Below, piece after piece: positions 47,726-57,500 of a stretch of DNA of 64,000 bases. The notes beneath the pieces were generated by a model. That model worked only from the letters and a program-made list of their open reading frames with translations. It was not told the DNA's origin and made no database searches. The stretch spans positions 372,001-436,000 of the forward strand of contig NZ_PDOA01000002.1 in assembly GCF_003116135.1 (NCBI RefSeq). Direction: 5' to 3'. How positions within the stretch are numbered: position 1 is the stretch's first letter; each line of letters opens with the position of its first letter. The stretch comes from Teichococcus aestuarii (lineage in GTDB: Bacteria > Pseudomonadota > Alphaproteobacteria > Acetobacterales > Acetobacteraceae). Both the position numbers and the translations under genes were made by a program.

Positions 47726-49012
47726 TCAGCGGGGTGCGGCGGTGCCGGGGAAGCCGGCCTCGGCCGGGTACATCAGCTCGGGCACGGCGATGTTGAGCTG
47801 GCCGTGATGCAGCCGGTGCACCGCCGCGCGCACCGCCACATCCAGCCCCGGCCGGTTGTAGTAGACGCCGCGTATGTGCAGCTGATGCGCGATGCAGCGC
47901 AGGAAGCCCTCGCGCAGCGCCGGGTCGGGCGGGGTCGCTTCCGTCCAGAAGCGGTCCAGCGGGCCGGAGAAGACCAGGCCGGGAATGCGGTAGAGCGCCT
48001 CGCCCAGCGCGAAGGTCGGGGTGTGGTCGATGATGGAGCGCAGCCCCACCGTGCTGTTGACGGTGACGGTGCCCTGCACCTGCTCGACGATGGCGCCCAG
48101 ATTGCCGCCCCCCAGATAGTGCATCCGCGCCGAGACCCCCGCCGCCTCGGCGATGCGGCGGGTGCGCCGCTTCCAGTTCTTCAGCCCCGGGTCGAGCGGA
48201 TGCACCTTCACCAGCAGATGCGCGTCGGCGGGCGCATGGGCGGCGAAGCTCTCCGCCACCTCGCGCAGCGCCGTGTCCAGGTCGGGATAGCGGGAATAGG
48301 CGCGGATGGAGAAGTCGCTCTCCATCTGCATCGCCATCAGGAAGAGCGGGCCGGTGCCGGAGAGGCGCTGCAGGATGGCGTCCGCCCGGCGGTTGTCCCG
48401 CCCGCGCTGCAGCAGCCGCAGCCCGACGCCCATGTAGTACAGCGCCGGGTGCTGCAGCAGGTGCGTGCGGTAGTGGGGGAAGGGCCAGGGCAGGGCGCTG
48501 CTCAGATGGTAGAGCATGTCCCACCGTGCCTGGCGGGCGAAGCTGTCCTTGTTGCGCACGATCAGGTCGGGCGGCGGCAGGCTGGCGCCGGTGCGCAGGA
48601 TGGTTTCCGGGTCGCGGGTGAACAGACTGGCCGCGTTCATGCCGTCCCGCTCGAGCACGATCCAGTCGGGGCGGATGTAGCCGAAATCGGTGGTGGCGAC
48701 GTGGATGCCGCGCGCATGCGCGGCGGCGATGGCGGCCTTGTGATAGCTCCGCTGCTCGCCCAGCAGCACCAGGTCGGTGACGCCGTGGCGGTCGAGGAAG
48801 GCTTCGACGAAGGCCGGCCATTCCTCGGCCCGGCCGCGGAAATCCACCGCGCCCGGGCCGCGCCAGAACAGCCTGTCGCCGAGGTTCAGGTTGATCCGGT
48901 GCACGGCATGTCCCAGCGCCCGCAGCCCGGCGCCAACCTCGTCGAAGAACGGCGTGATCGGTCCCTGCAGGAAGAGGAAGCATCGTGAAGCCGGATCGGC
49001 GGGGCTGCTCAT
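47726..49012 (-). CDS. KpsS/RkpJ-like capsule polysaccharide biosynthesis protein
   Basis: 428 residues, soluble, of the Capsule_synth family: RCFLFLQGPITPFFDEVGAG, VTDLVLLGEQRSYHKAAIAA, LLVKVHPLDPGLKNWKRR, VTVNSTVGLRSIIDHTPTFA and ALYRIPGLVFSGPLDRFW. KpsS and KpsC add the beta-Kdo linker to the phospholipid anchor of group 2 capsules; RkpJ is the rhizobial relative. It is the last gene of a minus-strand row that includes a PKS and an oxoamine synthase. ATG 49012 (MSSPADPASR) fits; the frame is open further upstream. Confidence 0.87.
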   Translation of the reverse strand: MSSPADPASRCFLFLQGPITPFFDEVGAGLRALGHAVHRINLNLGDRLFWRGPGAVDFRGRAEEWPAFVEAFLDRHGVTDLVLLGEQRSYHKAAIAAAHARGIHVATTDFGYIRPDWIVLERDGMNAASLFTRDPETILRTGASLPPPDLIVRNKDSFARQARWDMLYHLSSALPWPFPHYRTHLLQHPALYYMGVGLRLLQRGRDNRRADAILQRLSGTGPLFLMAMQMESDFSIRAYSRYPDLDTALREVAESFAAHAPADAHLLVKVHPLDPGLKNWKRRTRRIAEAAGVSARMHYLGGGNLGAIVEQVQGTVTVNSTVGLRSIIDHTPTFALGEALYRIPGLVFSGPLDRFWTEATPPDPALREGFLRCIAHQLHIRGVYYNRPGLDVAVRAAVHRLHHGQLNIAVPELMYPAEAGFPGTAAPR

Positions 49013-49109
49013 CGGCGGCGGCGGGTTCTCGTCTGCGGCGGTCGGAGGGGCGGGGCTTCCGGCCCGCCGCGCGGAATGAAGGGCAGGGCCGCCATGGGCA
49101 TGGCGCGCG

Positions 49110-49958
49110 CTACCCGACAGGCGCGGCCAGGGCCGCATGCAGGTCCTCCCAGCCGACGGTCCGCTGGCCCTGCCACGCCATCTCCCGCAATGCCCCGGCC
49201 GATGGAAATGGGCAATAGGGCGCGCCAGGCTGTGACAGGTCCTGCGGCCGGCCCGCCGGCGGCGCGGCGGCGGCCTCCAGCGCCGCCAGCAGCGGCCCGA
49301 GCAGCGCGGCGCCGGCCTCGTGCAGCAGCCGGGCCGCGGTGCTGGCGGTGACGCCCGGCGGCAGCGCCATCGCCTGCTGCGCCAGGATGGCGCCGGCATC
49401 GATGCGCGGCACCATGCGGTGCACCGTCACGCCGAAGGCGGGCGGCGTCTCCCGCATCGCCCAGAGGGTGGGCACCGGGCCGCGGTGGCGCGGCAGCAGC
49501 GAGGGATGCACGTTGATGCCCCCCAGCGGCGCCAGGGCCAGGATTTCGGCGCGCAGGATCTGGTCGAAGTGGAAGGACAGGATCAGGTCCGGCCGGGCCG
49601 CGCGCAGCGCGGCGGCCATGGCGGGGCCGTTGACGTCCTCCACCGCCAGGAGCGGGATGCCCCGCCGCCGCGCGAAGCCGCTCAGCGCGCCACGGCCCAG
49701 GGCCCGGCGCAGCCCGCCCAGCGCCTGCGGCAGGCCGTAATTGACCAGCAGGTAGGGCAGCAGGCGGGGGCCGGAGCGGCGCCAATGGGCGCGCATCTGC
49801 CCGGGCATGCCGCCGGCGGCGGCGCGGTAGGGCAGGGAGCGGCCGATCAGCACGATCCGCTCCGCCTGCTGCTCCGCCAGCCGCAGCACCGCCGCGGCGC
49901 TGAGCGCGCTCTCCAGGGTCAGCAGGGCGATGCGCATGCCGCCCGCCCGAGCCCCCAT
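49110..49958 (-). CDS. Formyltransferase-domain protein
   Basis: 282 residues with the formyl-transferase N-domain: MRIALLTLESALSAAAVLR, PDLILSFHFDQILRAEILA, GGINVHPSLLPRHRGPVPTL (the NxHxSLLPxxRG signature) and RIDAGAILAQQAM (the conserved Asp). Methionyl-tRNA formyltransferase is unlikely because the usual C-domain is absent; sugar-amine N-formyltransferases are the closest functional class. ATG 49958 follows AGGAGG by 4 bases; ATG 49937 (MRIALL) matches the fold start better. In context it may N-formylate an amino sugar or the oxoamine product. That is inference. Confidence 0.82.
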   Translation of the reverse strand: MGARAGGMRIALLTLESALSAAAVLRLAEQQAERIVLIGRSLPYRAAAGGMPGQMRAHWRRSGPRLLPYLLVNYGLPQALGGLRRALGRGALSGFARRRGIPLLAVEDVNGPAMAAALRAARPDLILSFHFDQILRAEILALAPLGGINVHPSLLPRHRGPVPTLWAMRETPPAFGVTVHRMVPRIDAGAILAQQAMALPPGVTASTAARLLHEAGAALLGPLLAALEAAAAPPAGRPQDLSQPGAPYCPFPSAGALREMAWQGQRTVGWEDLHAALAAPVG

Positions 49959-49963
49959 CCGGC

Positions 49964-49996
49964 CTCCTGCCCGATCTCCTGCCCGATCTCCTGCCG
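49964..49996. repeat. 12-base tandem repeat carrying Shine-Dalgarno motifs
   Basis: Nearly three copies of CTCCTGCCCGAT (plus strand). On the minus strand each unit reads ATCGGGCAGGAG, so three AGGAG motifs stand in a row just upstream of the formyltransferase start, the last extended to AGGAGG. Confidence 0.8.
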
Positions 49997-50007
49997 GCCG
50001 GGGCGCC

Positions 50008-51342
50008 TCACGCGCCGAGGCCGGGCAGGCTCTCGACGCGGCCGATGCCGGAGACGGCCTGGCTCAGCGCCTCGGCCGCCTGGTCGAGATCCGCCGCGCT
50101 GTGCTCGGAGGAGATGAAGAAGCGCAGCCGCGCGGATTGCTCCGGCACGGCGGGGAAGGTGACGGTCTGCACCGCCACGCCGCGCTCCAGCAGCGCCGCC
50201 GCCACCTTCGCCGTGCGCACCGAGGAGCCGAGGATGACCGGCAGCACGGCGCCGCCCTGGCTGGTGCCGGTGTCGAAGCCGCGCGCGCGCAGCCGCTCCC
50301 GCAGGCCGAGGCCATTGGCCTGCAGCCGTGCCACCCGCTCCGGCTCGGCGCGCAGGATGCGCAGCGATTCCAGCGCGGCGGCGGCCAGCGCCGGCGGCAG
50401 CGCCACGGAATAGACGAAGCCCGGCGCGGTGTGGCGCATCCAGTCGATCAGGTCGGCCCGCGCGGCGATGTAGCCGCCGCAGGCGGAGAGCGTCTTGGAG
50501 AGCGTGCCCATCCAGATGTCGACGCCGGCGGGATCGACGCCCTGCGCCTCGGCGATGCCCTGGCCGGTGGCGCCCAGCACGCCGAGGGAATGCGCCTCGT
50601 CCACCATCAGCCAGGCATCGTGGCGGCGGGCGATCTCGATGCAGCGGGCGAGGTCGGGGCTGTCGCCATCCATGCTGTAGTGGCCCTCCACCAGCAGCAG
50701 GGCGCGGGCCGCCTTGCCCGCGCCGCGCCGGGCCGCCGCCAGCTCCCGCTCCGCCGCGCCCAGATCGTTGTGCGCGAAGGGGATGCGCCGGGCGCCGGAG
50801 AGGCGGACGCCCTCGGTGCAGGAATTGTGGATGGCCGCGTCGTGCACCACGATGTCGCGCGGGCTCATGAGGTGGCCGATGGTGGTGACGTTGGTGGCGT
50901 GGCCGGAGACGAAGGTGAGCGCCGCCTCGGTGCCGTGCAGCGCCGCCAGCGCGCGCTCCAGCTCGCGGTGCAGCTCCCGCTCCCCCGAGAGGATGCGCGA
51001 GCCGGAGGGCGAGACGCCGTAGCGGTCCACCGCCGCCTTGGCCGCCGCCAGCACGCGCGGGTCGCCGTTCAGGCCGAGGTAGTTGTAGCTGGTGAAGTTG
51101 ACGACCGCGCGCCCCTGGATGCGGCTGTGCGCGCCGGCCAGCCCGTCATGCGCCTGGAACAGCGGGCTCGGCATGTCGAGCGATTGCAGCGCGGTCTTCA
51201 GCAGGCCGAAATCGCGCATGCCGGGCAGGGTGGTGAAGTCGCGCGCGCTGCCCGCGTCGGGCGCCGGCGCCTCGCCGCTGCGCCGCTTGGAGAGCCGCGC
51301 CAGCAGCGCCATCCGCGCCGTGGCGCTGAGCCCGCCGCTCAT
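50008..51342 (-). CDS. Alpha-oxoamine synthase (AONS/KBL/SPT-like, RkpG/WcbT type)
   Basis: PLP enzyme, 444 residues, that condenses an acyl thioester with an amino acid and loses CO2. Landmarks: VNFTSYNYLGLNGDPRVL, YGVSPSGSRILSGERELH, FVSGHATNVTTIG, VEGHYSMDGD, MVDEAHSLGVLGATGQG (248-260) and the PLP lysine in GTLSKTLSACGGY (Lys283). It has a 60-residue N-terminal extension compared with BioF. It follows a PKS that lacks a thioesterase, so it probably releases the polyketide/fatty chain as a 2-amino ketone. RkpG of rhizobia and WcbT of Burkholderia are the nearest described analogues. The amino acid used is unknown. Confidence 0.86.
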   Translation of the reverse strand: MSGGLSATARMALLARLSKRRSGEAPAPDAGSARDFTTLPGMRDFGLLKTALQSLDMPSPLFQAHDGLAGAHSRIQGRAVVNFTSYNYLGLNGDPRVLAAAKAAVDRYGVSPSGSRILSGERELHRELERALAALHGTEAALTFVSGHATNVTTIGHLMSPRDIVVHDAAIHNSCTEGVRLSGARRIPFAHNDLGAAERELAAARRGAGKAARALLLVEGHYSMDGDSPDLARCIEIARRHDAWLMVDEAHSLGVLGATGQGIAEAQGVDPAGVDIWMGTLSKTLSACGGYIAARADLIDWMRHTAPGFVYSVALPPALAAAALESLRILRAEPERVARLQANGLGLRERLRARGFDTGTSQGGAVLPVILGSSVRTAKVAAALLERGVAVQTVTFPAVPEQSARLRFFISSEHSAADLDQAAEALSQAVSGIGRVESLPGLGA

Positions 51343-51507
51343 GCGCCCGCCCCGCGGGCGGGGTGGATCGGAGAGAGGGTCATGCGTGCTGCGTGTCCAT
51401 GGGCCATGGTCCGGGCCGTTCGTGGGCGCTGCCCCCGGCCCGTGCCGGCGGGGCGGCGTGCGGGGAGGATAGCCGGTCCGGGGCGGGTCCGCACCCGCCC
51501 CGGGCCA

Positions 51508-54500
51508 TCACGAAGTCGCTTCGGCCGGGTGCCCGGCCGGGCCGGCGCTGGGCTCGAACTGCTCCACCAGCTCGGCGATCGCCTCCTCGGCGCGGCCGCC
51601 GGCCAGGCCCTCAGCCAGCTTGCGGGTCAGCAGGTCGATGGTCAGATCCTCGCTCACCGAGGCCAGCGGCACCTGCATTCCCAGCCGCCGCTCCAGCGCG
51701 CCGCGCAGCTCGAGGCCGCCCAGGCTGTCGAGCCCGAGGCCGGCCACGGGCGCGTCGAGCGGCACCGCCTCGGGCGGCAGGCGCAGGATGCGCGCCACCT
51801 CCTCCTGCACCACCTGGCGCAGCAGGGCGCGCGCCTCCTCCGGCGGCAGGGCGAGCAGATGGGCCTGCAGCCCGGCTGCCTCCAGGCTGGTCTCGGCGCG
51901 GCCGCGCACCTCGGAGAAGAGCGGCTCCTCCAGGATCGGCAGCGCCATGCGCGCCTCCCGCCAGGCGACATGCGCCAGCCCCAGCACCGGCGCGCCGCTC
52001 TCCAGCAGCGCCGGCAGGGCGGAGAGCGCCTCGGCCGCCGCCATCGGCGCCACGCCCAGGCGGCGGGCCAGGGTCCCGGCGGTGGCGGCGTTGCCGGCGA
52101 GGATGCCGGCATCGGCGATCGGGCCCCAGGCCACCGCCAGCGCCGGCAGCTCCTCGGCATGGCGGCGCCGCGCCAGCGCCTCCAGCGCCATGTTGGCGGC
52201 GACGTAGTTGGCCTGGCCCGGATTGCCCATCGCCGTGGTGGCGGAGGAGAACAGCAGGAACAGCGAGACCGGGTCCCGCCGTGTCAGCCGGTCGAGATTC
52301 CCGGCGATGGCGAGCTTCGGCGCCAGCACGGCGGCGAAGCGGCGGGCGTCGAGCGCAATGGCGGCGGCGTCGTCGAAGGCGGCGGCGGCGTGCACCACCC
52401 CCGCCAGCGGCGGCCCCTCGGCGCGGATGGCGGCGAGCGCGCCCTCCAGCGCCGCGGCATCCGTGGCGTCGGCCGCGTGCACGGTGGCGCGGGCGCCCAG
52501 CGCCGCCAGCGCCGTCACCGCCGCCTCCGCCCCCGGCGTGGTGCCGCCGCGGCGCGAGAGCAGGGCGAGGTGCCGCGCGCCGCGCGCCGCCAGCCACTTG
52601 GCGCATTCGAAGCCGAAGCCCTGCACGCCGCCCACCACCAGGATGGTGCCCTCGGGCGGCACCCAGGCGGGGCGGGGCGGGGTGCGCGGCATGGCGGGCG
52701 GCACCAGCACCAGCTTGCCGATGTGGCTGCTGGCCTGCAGCGCGCGGAAGGCGGCCTCCACCTCGGTAGCCTGGCGCGCCGCGTGCGGCAGCGGGTGCAG
52801 CAGCCCGTCGGCGAAGCGCTGGGCGATGTCGGTGAGCAGGCGGCGCGCCAGTATGGGCCGCGCCTTCGGCAGCTGGTCCACATCCACGCCGAAATAGGTG
52901 AGGTTGTGGCGGTAGGGGCGCAGCCCGACGCGGCGGTTCTCGAAGAAGTCCCGCTTGCCCAGCTCGACGAAGCGGCCGAAGGGCTTCACCAGCCCGAGGC
53001 TGCGCTCCATCGCCTCGCCGGCGAGCGAGTTCAGCACCACGTCCACCCCCTCCGGCCAGGCGGCGCGGAGCTGGTCGGCGAAGCCGGGGTCGCGGCTGTC
53101 CAGCACCAGCTCGGCGCCGGCGGCGCGCAGCAGGGCGCGCTTGGCCGGCGTGCCGGCGGTGGCGGCGATGCGCGCCCCCGCCGCCTGCGCCACCTGCAGC
53201 GCGGCCAGCCCCACCGCGCCGGCGCCGCCATGGATCAGCACCGTCTCGCCGGCCTCCAGGCGGGCGCAGTTCTCCAGCGCGTAGATGGCGGTGAGGAAGG
53301 CCACCGGCACGGTGGCGGCGGCGGCGAAATCCAGCCCCGGCGGCACGCGCGTCACCGCCTCGGCGCGGGTGCGCACGCGGCTGGCCAGCGCCGCGGGGGC
53401 GAAGCCGAACACCGCCTCGCCCGGGCGGAAGGCGACGTCCGGCCCGGCCTGCTCCACCACGCCGGCCATCTCCATGCCCAGCGTCGGGCCGGCGAAGCCG
53501 AGCAGCAGCGCCTCCTCCGGCAGCAGCCCCTGCGCCCACATCAGGTCGCGGAAGTTCAGCCCGGCGGCCTCGACGCGCACCACCACCTCGCCCGGGCCGG
53601 GCGGCGGCAGGTCGAGCGGCTCCCATTCCAGCGTGCCGAGCTGGCCGGGCTGGCGGATGGCCAGCCGCGCCGGGCCCTGCGGCGCGGCGGCGGCGGGCTT
53701 CGCGCCGGGGCGCAGGCGCGGCGCCAGGCGCGCGGCCGGGGTCAGGTGCAGCTCCGGCTCCGCGCCGGCGCCCAGCAGCTCGGGCAGCAGGCGGGCGGCG
53801 GCCTCCTGCGGCGCCAGCGCGGCATCCAGCCCGATGCGGCGCGGCCGCAGCTCCGGCATCTCGTTGGCCAGCACCCGGGCCAGGCCGTGCAGCGCGGCGG
53901 CCTCCGGCATGTGCAGCGCGTCGGCGGTCAGCAGGGTGAAGGCCCGGGCGCGGCCGCGCGCCGCCTCGGCCAGGGCGGTGACCTGCGCCAGCGTGGCCGC
54001 CAGCGCCTCCGCCCCGGGGGCGGCCAGCACCACCGCGTGAATGCCGGACAGGGTGCGCGGCGGCTGCCGCGCGGCCCCGGCCAGCGGCAGGGCGGTGACG
54101 CCGGCGCCGGCCCCGGCCAGGGCGGCCGCCAGGGCCTCGGCCAGCGGCGCGCTGGCCTTGTCATGGTGCAGCTGCAGGGCGATGGCGGGCGGCGGCAGGG
54201 AAGGCGCCCCACCCTCGCCGGCCGCCGGCTGTGCCGCGCGGGCGCCGATCAGCAGCGCCGGCCAGGGCGCCGAGCCGAGCGGCGCGATCCAGGCGCGCTC
54301 CACATCCGGGGCGGCGCAGGCGGCTTCCCAGCCGGCGGCGTCGGGCAGCGGGGGCGCGCCATGGTCCCACCAGCCCGCATCCTGGCCGCAGGTGAAGGTC
54401 CAGGCGCGGCCGGGCAGCGGCTCGGCCAGCAGCAGGGCGCCGCCGCCGGCCAGCAGGCCGCCCAGCGTGCCGAGCAGGGCGGTGCCGCGCCGCGCGCGGG

Positions 54501-57500
54501 CGGCGGCGGCAAGCCCCACCACGAGGTCCGCGCCCAGCCCGGCCGGGGCGGGGGCGCCCGGCTCCCAGGCCTCAAAGCCGAAGACGATGTTGCCGGCATG
54601 CGGCGGGATGGCGGCGGCGCGGGCATCGCCCGGCGCGCCGGTGGCGGTGTAGCGCACCGGCCGGCCGCTGGCGCCCAGCACGGCCAGCAGCCGCCGCGTC
54701 AGCGGCCCGCCATTGGCGCCCAGCTCCAGCACCCGCAGCGGCCGCCCCGGCGGCCAGCCGGCGACGAAGCGCCCCACCGCCTGGGCCAGCACGGCGGCCA
54801 GCCGCTCGAAGCCCAGCGCATCGGGCGGCGGCAGGCTCTCGGGCTGCGATTCGCCGGAGAGCGCCTGCGGCAGGCGCTCGGCCGCCAGGGCCAGCCAGCC
54901 CAGCTCATGCGCCAGCGCCGGGCTCTCGGCCAGCACGGCGCGCCAGATGTCGCCGGCTTCCGGCAGGTCCTCCGGCGGCGGCAGCAGCCAGCCCTTGGGG
55001 CCCGGCTCGGCCAGCCCGTCCTCGGCCAGGGCGCGCAGCAGCGACAGCGCGTAGGGCGAGAGGCCGGCCGCCGGCAGCAGCCCCGACACCCCGGCGCGGG
55101 CACGCAGCGCCGCCTGGGCGCTGGACACCACATGGCCCTCCAGCAGCAGCGCCGTCTCGCTCAGGTCGTGCTCGGCATCCTCGGCCAGGGCGGCGCGCAG
55201 GGCGGCGTCCAGGTCGACCGACGGGGCGGGGCCGGGCGCCGCCTCCAGCGCCTGCGGCTCGATGCGGAACACCGCCTCCGCCACGGTGGGGCGTGGGGCG
55301 AGGCGGATGGACTGCATCCAGCCCTCCTCCAGCTGCGCCACGACCTGCCCGTTGCCGTCGCGCAGCCGGGCCGCGTACTGGCCGGAGCGGCTGCCGCGGT
55401 GCAGCAGCGCCAGCTCGGCGCTGACCGGCACGGGCGCGCCGCGCCGCAGCAGCAGCCGGCCGAAGCGCACCGGCACCACGGCGGTGCCCTCCTCCTCCCG
55501 CTGGCCGGGGGCGAACAGCGCCACCAGCCCGTGCAGCGCCGCGTCCAGCCGCACCGGGTGCAGCAGCCAGCCGGCCGAGTCGGGCGGCGCCGCCGCGGGC
55601 AGGACGAGGCGCACCCCGGCCTGCCGGCCATCGGCGGACAGGGTGGCTTCCGCCGCCGCCTGGAAGGCGGGGCCGTAATCCAGCTGCAGGCGGCGGGCGA
55701 TGGCGAGGATCTCCCCGCCCTCCAGGCGCGGCCCTTCCAGCGTGGGGGGCGGGGCGGCGTCCAGCGCCGCCGGGGTAGCGGCGGCCGCCTGGCCGCGCGC
55801 GTGCAGGGTCCAGCCCTCGCCGGTCAGGCGCGGCCGGCTCTCGATCTGGAACAGGCCGTTCTCCGGCTCCAGCACGAAGCGCAGCTCGCGCGCCGAATCG
55901 GCGGAGAGCGGCAGGGCGCGCAGGATCTGCACGTCGCGCAGCTCCAGCACCGGCGCCTCCGGGAAGTGCTGGGCGGCGGCGGCGAGCGCCATCTCCAGCA
56001 TGGCGGCGGCGGGCAGCACCGGCTCGCCGCCCAGCCGGTGGTCGGCCAGCCAGGGTTCCTGCGCCGTGTCCAGCAGGCGCGACCAGCGCCCCGCCTCGTT
56101 GCCCTGGCGGAAGCCGAGCAGCGGGTGCTCGGCCACCGGGTCGGTCAGCCGCACGGTCTCCTGCGTGGCGGCGAACCAGTGGCGCTGCCGCTCGAAGGGC
56201 GTGAAGGGCAGGCCGCGCCGCGCCGCCGGGCCCTGCCAGGCGGGGCCGCCGCGCGGGTCGGCGCCCAGTGCCAGGGCGCGGTCGGCCAGCGCCGGGAAGG
56301 GGTCGCCCGGCGGGTCGCGGCGGCTGAGGCTGGCCAGCACCGGCGCCTCCGCCTCGGCGGCGCGCAGGCTCTCGCGCAGATAGGATTGCAGCACCGGGTT
56401 GGGGCCGATCTCCAGGAACAGCCGGGCGCCGGCATCCACCGCCGCCTGCACAGCCGCCTGGAAGCGCACCGGGGCGCGCAGGTTCTGCCACCAGTACTCG
56501 GCGTCCAGCGCCGCGCCCGGCAGCTTGGTGCCGGTGACGGAGGAGAGGAAGCCGATCCGCCCCGCGCCCGGGGCCTCCTGGGGGGCGAAGCCTTCCAGCT
56601 CGGCCAGCAGCGCCTCGCGCACCGGGTCCATGGCGGCGGAGTGGAAGGCGTAGTCGAGATCGAGCCGCACGGCGGCCAGGCGCTGCGCCTTGGCGGCCGC
56701 CACCAGCGCGTCGATCGCCGCCTCCGGCCCGGCCACGGTGATGGCGTCCGGCGCGTTGTAGGCGGCGATCTCGGGGCGCCAGCCGGATTCGTCGGGCGGG
56801 CAGGCGGCCAGCAGCGGCGCCGCCGCCTCGGCTCCGGCGCCGATCGCCGCCATGCGGCCCTGGCCGCGCCGGCTGTGCTGGGCGCGGGAGCGCGCCACCA
56901 CCAGCCGCGCCGCCTGCGCCATGGTGAGGATGCCGGCCGCCTGCGCCGCCGCCACCTCGCCCACCGAATGGCCCAGCACGTAGTCCGGCCGGATGCCCTG
57001 CGCGGCCAGCGCCGCCAGGATGCCGTGCTGCACCAGAAAGAGCAGCGGCTGCGCGCGGTCGGTGCCCGCGAGGTCGTCGGCGGTGGCGCCCGCCGCCAGC
57101 AGCGCGGCGCCGGACCAGCCGGTGAGCGGCGCCAGCACCGCGTCCGCCGCCGCGACGGCGGCGCGGAAGGCGGCGTTGTGCGCCATCGCCTCCCGCGCCA
57201 TGCCGGCGAACTGCGCGCCATTGCCGGAGAAGACGAAGGCGATGTGCCCGCCCGCGCCGCGCTTGGCGACGCCATGCGTCACCCCCTCCGGCCGGGCGCC
57301 GGCGAGCCAGCCCTCCAGCCCGGCGCGCAGGGCCGCGGCATCCTCGCCGCGCAGCGCCAGGCGGTGGCCGTGCAGGTCGCGGTGGCGGCCGAGGCCGCGG
57401 CGGAGCGGCAGGGTGTCCGTGCCGTCCTCCAGCCGGTCCCGCCAGCGGGTGGCCAGTGTCTTCAGCGCGGCGGCGGAGCGGGCGCTCAGCACCAGCGGCG

